Shown: positions 5,701 through 9,552 of the stretch, in pieces
Layout of the letters: each line of letters opens with the position of its first letter
Numbering within the stretch: position 1 is the stretch's first letter
DNA from: Methylovirgula sp.
Lineage (GTDB): Bacteria > Pseudomonadota > Alphaproteobacteria > Rhizobiales > Beijerinckiaceae
DNA: 9,552 bases
NCBI GenBank assembly: GCA_030038595.1
Contig: JASHSW010000240.1
Location: 1-9,552 of the forward strand
Direction: 5' to 3'
Position numbers and translations under genes: made by a program
The notes under the pieces: generated by a model
Told to the model about the DNA's origin: nothing
The model's input: only the letters and a program-made list of their open reading frames with translations
The model's database searches: none

Positions 5701-6117
5701 ATGCGCATCGGGAGTCATGGCGCGGCAGCGGGTCGATCGCTTGCGCTCACGGCGATCGCGCTGATGATGGCCGCGAGCCTCGCCGCCGCCAATACGATTG
5801 TCAGAAACGCCGACGGATCTTCGGTCGAAACCCGTGACGACGGGAGCAAAATCGTCACCAACACCGACGGATCTTCGGTCGAAACGCGTCCGGACGGCAC
5901 GCAGATCGTCAGGAACCCCGACAAATCTTCGGTCGAAACGCGTCCGGACGGGACGAAAATCGTCACCAACCCGGACAAGTCTTCCATCGAAGACAAGCCG
6001 GACGGCACCGAGATCATCAAAAACGCGGACGGTTCCTCGGTGCGGATCAATCCGGATGGGTCGAAGCTCATCACCAATGCGGACGGCACGCAGGAAGTCG
6101 AAAAGCCAAACAACTAG
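5701..6117 (+). CDS. Exported repeat protein with 18-residue DG-rich repeats
   Basis: A 138-residue protein with a clear signal peptide (positive start, hydrophobic residues about 13-28, cleavage likely after the Ala run near 28-30). The whole mature part is tandem repeats: five complete 18-residue units and one partial unit, of the form IVTNxDGSSVETRPDGTx. Each splits into two nine-residue halves, each with a turn at Asp-Gly (or Asp-Lys) before a strand. This nine-residue periodicity resembles the Tcp10_C/CPAP G-box, a solvent-exposed single-layer beta sheet, so I infer an elongated periplasmic or secreted beta structure; function is unknown. There are no cysteines in the mature part and no enzyme motif. 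GGAGG at 5688-5692, eight bases before the ATG, fixes the start. It sits directly downstream of the rhodanese gene and converges on the protease gene. Confidence 0.85.
   Translation: MRIGSHGAAAGRSLALTAIALMMAASLAAANTIVRNADGSSVETRDDGSKIVTNTDGSSVETRPDGTQIVRNPDKSSVETRPDGTKIVTNPDKSSIEDKPDGTEIIKNADGSSVRINPDGSKLITNADGTQEVEKPNN
5797..6117 (+). repeat. In-frame 54-base tandem repeats (5.7 copies)
   Basis: Units begin at 5797, 5851, 5905, 5959, 6013 and 6067, the last partial. The period of exactly 54 bases keeps the reading frame. Units 1 to 3 share identical DNA stretches such as TCTTCGGTCGAAAC, while units 4 to 6 have drifted at third positions. This suggests recent duplication or gene conversion at the 5' end and selection on the protein at the 3' end. 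Confidence 0.9.
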
Positions 6118-6163
6118 GCTGCCGATTTCGCTCGCCTTTGCAGTCTGACCGAAGGGGCGGCCA

Positions 6164-7192
6164 TTACCGCTCCTGAAGCGCCACCCAGAACCGCCGTTTT
6201 TCCGAACGCCGCAAAATGTCGAGCGGAATGGTGCGGCCGATCTTGTCGGAATCGAGCAGGCGAACGAGATCGTCCGCGCCGCTCACCGGGGCGCCGTCGA
6301 CGGCAAGCACGATGTCGCCGGTCAGGATTCCGGCCTCGCTGGCCGGTCCGTCCTGATCGACGCTGGTCACCACTGCACCGGTCGCTTGATCGAGGCCGAG
6401 GCGCAGCGCAATCCGGCGCGGCAGAGCGACCGTTCCGCCGCCGATTCCCAACCGGGCGCGACGCACCCGCCCGTGCCGGATGATCTCGCCGAGCACGAAC
6501 CGGGCGGTGTTGGCGGCGACCGCGAAACAAATTCCCTGTGCGCCGGCGATCATCGCGGTGTTGATGCCGACGACCTCGCCGCGCGAGGAGACGAGCGGGC
6601 CGCCGGAATTGCCGGGGTTCAGCGCCGCGTCGGTCTGGATCACGTCGTCGATGACGCGGCCGGACTTGGCGCGCAGGGACCGGCCAAGCGCCGAGATGAT
6701 CCCCGCCGTGACGCTTGCCTCAAAGCCGAGCGGGTTGCCGATGGCTATCGCGATCTCCCCCGGCCGCAATTTCTTGGAATCGCCGACACTGGCGGCGGGC
6801 AGCGTCGTGTTCTCATCAACGCGGACGAGCGCCAGATCGGTATCCGGATCGTCGCCGAGGACGCGCGCCGAGAGTAGGCGACCGTCGAGTGTCGAGACCT
6901 CGGCGCGTTTGGCACCCTGCACGACATGGCTGTTGGTGAGGATCAACCCATCCGGGGACACGATGACGCCGGAGCCCGCGCCGCCGCGCCGGCCGTCTCC
7001 ATGCCGGATGTCGAGGCGCACCACGCTCGGCGAGACGCGCTCAACGACTTCCGTGACGGTGCGCGAATAGGTATCGAGCAGCGCCGCGTCTTCGGCCGAG
7101 ACAATGGGCGCAGCGCCGGAGAGCGGCTCGCCGGAGCCATCCAGCAAAAAGGTCGGTTCGGGAAAATATTCGGGGTAAGGCATGCGCTTCAT
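6164..7192 (-). CDS. HtrA/DegP-like trypsin-fold serine protease with one PDZ domain
   Basis: A 342-residue S1C-family serine protease, probably in protein quality control. The catalytic triad is intact: His89 in LTNSHVV, Asp119 in DTDLALV and Ser196 in NPGNSGGPL. GSGVIVSPDG (73-82) and IGNPLGFEASVTAGIIS (151-167) are typical of the fold. One PDZ domain follows from about residue 253, with VDQDGPASEAGILTGDIV as its core. DegP has two PDZ domains, so the layout is DegS-like. The N-terminus (MKRMPYPEYFPEPTFLLD) has no hydrophobic segment, so neither a signal peptide nor an anchor is visible, unlike DegP and DegS. The protein may be cytoplasmic. ATG 7192 is used because upstream in-frame sequence looks non-coding; ATG 7183 is an alternative and neither has a good Shine-Dalgarno. 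The gene is divergent from the 7303 gene. Confidence 0.92.
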   Translation of the reverse strand: MKRMPYPEYFPEPTFLLDGSGEPLSGAAPIVSAEDAALLDTYSRTVTEVVERVSPSVVRLDIRHGDGRRGGAGSGVIVSPDGLILTNSHVVQGAKRAEVSTLDGRLLSARVLGDDPDTDLALVRVDENTTLPAASVGDSKKLRPGEIAIAIGNPLGFEASVTAGIISALGRSLRAKSGRVIDDVIQTDAALNPGNSGGPLVSSRGEVVGINTAMIAGAQGICFAVAANTARFVLGEIIRHGRVRRARLGIGGGTVALPRRIALRLGLDQATGAVVTSVDQDGPASEAGILTGDIVLAVDGAPVSGADDLVRLLDSDKIGRTIPLDILRRSEKRRFWVALQER

Positions 7193-7302
7193 ATGGGAAG
7201 CAAGGCGCGCTCCCGGAAGACCTCCGCGGCAGGAGCGCGCCCGCCGCTTGATTTCGGATCGACGCGGCGCAAACTGTTGATTCTGCTGATTCGGATCCCG
7301 CG

Positions 7303-7854
7303 ATGATTGCGCCGCCCGAAGGGATAAGCGAAGCCGACTACGAGGCCATCGAGGCCGCGGTGATGGAGACCGTGCGCGGGCGCTGGTTCCTGGCCGAATT
7401 CGCGCGCCGCGGCCGCGCCGACGAGACGCGGCAGATGCTCGATGCAATCGCCAAGCTCGAGCAGACCGTGCGCGAGCAGCAGGCGACGCCGGCCGATCCA
7501 TCGATCCGCCTGCTCGTGCAACGGCTCAAAGAGGTTGCGCAGAGCCTCAACCGGGCAGGCGAGGAAATGCGCCGGCGCGGCCTCGACGAGCGGCTGTGCG
7601 CCGAGGTCGAAATGCAAGCGCGCGCGGTCTCCGGTCTGCTGCGGCTGAACCAAGCTCCGGCGGTATCGGAATCGATTCGCCCGAAGGCTTTGCCCGAGCC
7701 GAACCCGGAGCCAGATCGGCCGGCGGTTGCGACCTTGCCGGAGCCGCCCCCGGAGCCGCCGGAACTAAGGCCCCCTTCGCTGGAGGAGGGGCCCGCCGCC
7801 CTGGCGCGGCTCGACCGGCTCTCGACCGCCGAGAAGCTCGCCCTTTTCGCCTAG
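7303..7854 (+). CDS. Conserved-type hypothetical protein, helical with proline-rich linker
   Basis: A 183-residue soluble protein. Residues 10-60 (SEADYEAIEAAVMETVRGRWFLAEF onward in two pieces) are predicted strongly helical. They carry a RGRWFLAE core and an arginine-rich FARRGRADETRQMLDAI stretch that I remember from unassigned Rhizobiales proteins, some annotated as CheZ-like; I do not claim that function. Residues 65-120 form a second helical region. Residues 128-160 are a Pro/Glu-rich linker (EPNPEPDRP, PEPPPEPPE), and the end ARLDRLSTAEKLALFA is a short amphipathic tail typical of a docking peptide. No signal peptide, membrane segment or enzyme motif is present. The ATG at 7303 lacks a good Shine-Dalgarno. 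It is divergent from the protease gene (110-base gap) and followed by the 67-residue gene after 107 bases. Confidence 0.8.
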   Translation: MIAPPEGISEADYEAIEAAVMETVRGRWFLAEFARRGRADETRQMLDAIAKLEQTVREQQATPADPSIRLLVQRLKEVAQSLNRAGEEMRRRGLDERLCAEVEMQARAVSGLLRLNQAPAVSESIRPKALPEPNPEPDRPAVATLPEPPPEPPELRPPSLEEGPAALARLDRLSTAEKLALFA

Positions 7855-7961
7855 CCGCGCCTTGCGTCGCAAGTTCGCTTTCGGCCGCCGGCGCGCTAAG
7901 TTCCTTCGGTTTTGCAAGATCAGCTCGTAAGCTGCGGCCGTTGGGGTGAGGGGAGGGCGCA

Positions 7962-8165
7962 ATGCGTGTGCTTTTGGGTGTCATCCTGGGAATTTTGCTG
8001 ACGATTCTCGTGGCCTATGTGGCGGATGCGGGCCGTGCGCCGGTCTGTCCAGCCGGCGGCGTCGGTTGCCCGCTTGTCAATTGGGACGAGGCGAATCTGC
8101 GGTTCAGCAAAATGGAAGCCGCGCTGCAATCGGCCTGGTATCATCTGACCGGACACCGAGACTAG
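7962..8165 (+). CDS. Small single-membrane-segment protein of unknown function
   Basis: A 67-residue protein. Residues 3-21 (VLLGVILGILLTILVAYVA) form a hydrophobic segment that could be an uncleaved anchor or a signal peptide. It is followed by a short cysteine pair Cys29-Pro-Ala-Gly-Gly-Val-Gly-Cys36, suited to a disulphide if exported, then VNWDEANLRFSK and a short amphipathic helix. The Shine-Dalgarno GGAGG (7952-7956), five bases before the ATG, is strong. A VNWD motif after an N-terminal membrane segment is something I recall from small Rhizobiales hypotheticals, but no function is known. cobO starts 31 bases downstream, so the two may share a transcript; no cobalamin role follows from that. 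Confidence 0.82.
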   Translation: MRVLLGVILGILLTILVAYVADAGRAPVCPAGGVGCPLVNWDEANLRFSKMEAALQSAWYHLTGHRD

Positions 8166-8196
8166 GCGGCCATTCGGCTGCCCCAACGAGCGGCCC

Positions 8197-8811
8197 ATGA
8201 CAGATACGATCGACGAGGCGGCGCGCTACCGCGCCAAGATGGCAAAACGCAAGGCGTTGCAGGACGCGGCGGTCGCCAGCCGGACGATCGCCGAGAAGGG
8301 CCTGCTGATCGTCCACACCGGCGCCGGCAAGGGCAAATCGACGGCCGGATTCGGGCTTCTGATGCGGGCGCTCGGGCACGGCTGGCATGTCGGCGTCGTG
8401 CAGTTCATCAAAGGAACCTGGGAGACGGGCGAACGCGCCGCGGTCGCAAAATTCGGCGATCTCGTCGCCTGGCACGTGATGGGCGAGGGGTTCACCTGGG
8501 AGACGCAGGATCGCGCGAGGGATATTCGCGCCGCGGAAGCGGGCTGGGCCAAGGCGCGCGCGCTGATGGACGATCCGAAGATCCGCCTGCTGCTGCTCGA
8601 CGAATTGAACATCGCGCTGCGCTACAATTATCTGCCGCTCGACGAAGTGGTCGGCGCACTCAAAGCCCGCCGCGCGGATCTTCATGTCGTGGTCACCGGC
8701 CGCAACGCCAAGCCCGAACTCATCGAGGCCGCCGACCTCGTGACCGAGATGACTCTCGTCAAACATCCCTATCAGGCCGGCGTGCGGGCCCAGGCGGGGA
8801 TTGAGTTTTGA
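8197..8811 (+). CDS. cobO: Cob(I)yrinic acid a,c-diamide adenosyltransferase
   Basis: Transfers the 5'-deoxyadenosyl group of ATP to the reduced cobalt of cobyrinic acid a,c-diamide (and cobinamide or cobalamin in salvage), in the cytoplasm. The 204 residues match the CobO/BtuR/CobA family in length. The characteristic P-loop is Thr41-Gly-Ala-Gly-Lys-Gly-Lys-Ser-Thr49, followed by [11 protein letters not shown] (69-79), [10 protein letters not shown] (96-105), the Walker-B-like LLLLDELN (131-138), and [19 protein letters not shown] near residues 168-186. All expected motifs are intact. The N-terminal 34 residues are polar and helical, as usual in the family. The stop overlaps the cobQ start by four bases (TTGA), so the next pathway enzyme is coupled. 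I see no cobalamin riboswitch upstream of it or of the preceding small gene. Confidence 0.96.
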   Translation: MTDTIDEAARYRAKMAKRKALQDAAVASRTIAEKGLLIVHTGAGKGKSTAGFGLLMRALGHGWHVGVVQFIKGTWETGERAAVAKFGDLVAWHVMGEGFTWETQDRARDIRAAEAGWAKARALMDDPKIRLLLLDELNIALRYNYLPLDEVVGALKARRADLHVVVTGRNAKPELIEAADLVTEMTLVKHPYQAGVRAQAGIEF

Positions 8812-9552
8812 GCGCCAAGGCGCTGATGTTCCAAGGCACCGGCTCGGAAGTCGGCAAATCGCTCATCGTCGCCGGGCTCTGCCGCGCCTTTACGCGGCAC
8901 GGGCTCAACGTACGGCCGTTCAAACCGCAGAATATGTCGAACAACGCGGCGGTGACGGCCGACGGCGGCGAGATCGGCCGCGCTCAGGCGCTGCAAGCGC
9001 AGGCCTGCGATGTTGCGGCCATTTCCGACATGAACCCGGTGCTCTTGAAGCCGCAGCGCGGGAGCGCGCAGATCATCGTCAAGGGCCGCCTGATCGGGCA
9101 GGCGGGCGCGGCCGATTTCCAAGCCTATAAGCCGAAACTGCTCAACGCCGTGCTAGAAAGCTTCGGCCGGCTGAAGGCCGAGGCCGATTTGGTGCTTATC
9201 GAAGGGGCGGGGAGCGCGGCCGAGGTCAATCTGCGCGCGAACGACATCGCCAACATGGGGTTTGCGCGGGTCGCCGATGTTCCGGTCGTCCTTATCGGCG
9301 ACATCGACCGCGGCGGCGTCATCGCCCAGATTGTGGGCACGAAGGAAGTCGTCGCGGCCGAGGACGCGGTGATGATCGAAGGGTTTCTCGTCAATAAGTT
9401 CCGCGGCGATCCGAACCTTTTTTCTCAAGGCATGAAGTTCATCGAGAGCCGCACATCTTGGCCGGCGCTCGGGCTCATCCCTTTTTTCCACGAAGCCGGC
9501 GTGCTGCCTGCCGAAGATTCGATGGCGCTTGCCGGCGCCCAGAGGGCTACGC
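8808..9552 (+). CDS. cobQ: Cobyric acid synthase (3' part outside window)
   Basis: Amidates the b, d, e and g carboxylates of adenosylcobyrinic acid a,c-diamide, using glutamine and ATP, to give adenosylcobyric acid; this is the step after CobO. About 248 residues of the usual 480-500 are visible, covering the N-terminal dethiobiotin-synthetase-like ATPase domain: [11 protein letters not shown] (8-18) P-loop, [13 protein letters not shown] (39-51), [32 protein letters not shown] and LIGDIDRGG. The glutamine-amidotransferase domain with its catalytic Cys and His lies beyond the right edge, so its integrity cannot be judged. The start is the TTG at 8808, sharing TTGA with the cobO stop; the ATG at 8826 would cut into the first strand. 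The frame stays open to the edge. Confidence 0.96.
   Translation, partial: MSAKALMFQGTGSEVGKSLIVAGLCRAFTRHGLNVRPFKPQNMSNNAAVTADGGEIGRAQALQAQACDVAAISDMNPVLLKPQRGSAQIIVKGRLIGQAGAADFQAYKPKLLNAVLESFGRLKAEADLVLIEGAGSAAEVNLRANDIANMGFARVADVPVVLIGDIDRGGVIAQIVGTKEVVAAEDAVMIEGFLVNKFRGDPNLFSQGMKFIESRTSWPALGLIPFFHEAGVLPAEDSMALAGAQRAT

Noticed and set aside
5797..6117. Regular repeats considered as a CRISPR array
   Set aside because: The period is an exact 54 bases without unique spacers, and the whole stretch is an open coding frame with a matching protein repeat.
7184..7205. Five-codon frame TTG-CTT-CCC-ATA-TGA overlapping the protease ATG, with GGGAG upstream
   Set aside because: It is too short to separate from chance, and a TTG start with so few codons gives no independent evidence.
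7861..7934. Short palindromes CTTGCGTCGCAAG (7861-7873) and CAGCTCGTAAGCTG (7921-7934)
   Set aside because: Five-base stems in GC-rich sequence are expected by chance; no second copy or position relative to a promoter supports an operator.
7855..8196. Cobalamin riboswitch upstream of the cobO region
   Set aside because: I find no B12-box-like conserved core in the gaps before the small gene or cobO.

Overview
The window is GC-rich (roughly 60-65% by eye), densely packed with genes, and reads like the chromosome of an alphaproteobacterium of the Rhizobiales/Hyphomicrobiales type. Grounds are the aerobic-style cobO-cobQ pair, the HtrA-like protease and small hypothetical proteins whose style I associate with that order, and the many 1-4 base gene overlaps. 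The assignment rests on protein character only; no rRNA or tRNA is present.

Layout. (1) 1-2854, minus strand: three membrane genes of a hydrogenase-4/formate-hydrogenlyase-type complex in the order hyfC-hyfE-hyfF, with hyfF cut by the left edge. (2) 2855-3167: a regulatory interval. On the minus strand it holds a TTGACA promoter, a convincing fluoride (crcB-type) riboswitch, an alternative hairpin that hides a Shine-Dalgarno, and a 23-codon leader ORF whose stop overlaps the hyfC start. This is the most interesting element of the window: it predicts that the Hyf-type complex is switched on by fluoride. (3) 3168-3500, plus: a small putative lipoprotein. (4) 3526-5150, minus: a PhzF-family gene overlapped by 4 bases with a Nudix hydrolase gene. 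(5) 5341-6117, plus: a single-domain rhodanese followed 30 bases later by an exported protein built of 18-residue repeats. (6) 6164-7192, minus: an HtrA/DegP-like serine protease with one PDZ domain but no visible export signal. (7) 7303-8165, plus: a helical/proline-rich hypothetical protein and a 67-residue single-membrane-segment protein. (8) 8197-9552, plus: cobO and cobQ (4-base overlap), consecutive steps of adenosylcobalamin synthesis; cobQ runs off the right edge.

How parts work together. HyfC (NuoH-like), HyfE and HyfF (antiporter-like) would form the membrane arm of a complex-I-like ion pump. A fluoride sensor in front of it suggests a role in ion or proton homeostasis under fluoride stress. 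CobO adenosylates the corrin and CobQ amidates the product. The remaining genes are short housekeeping or unknown transcription units with no evident link to either theme.
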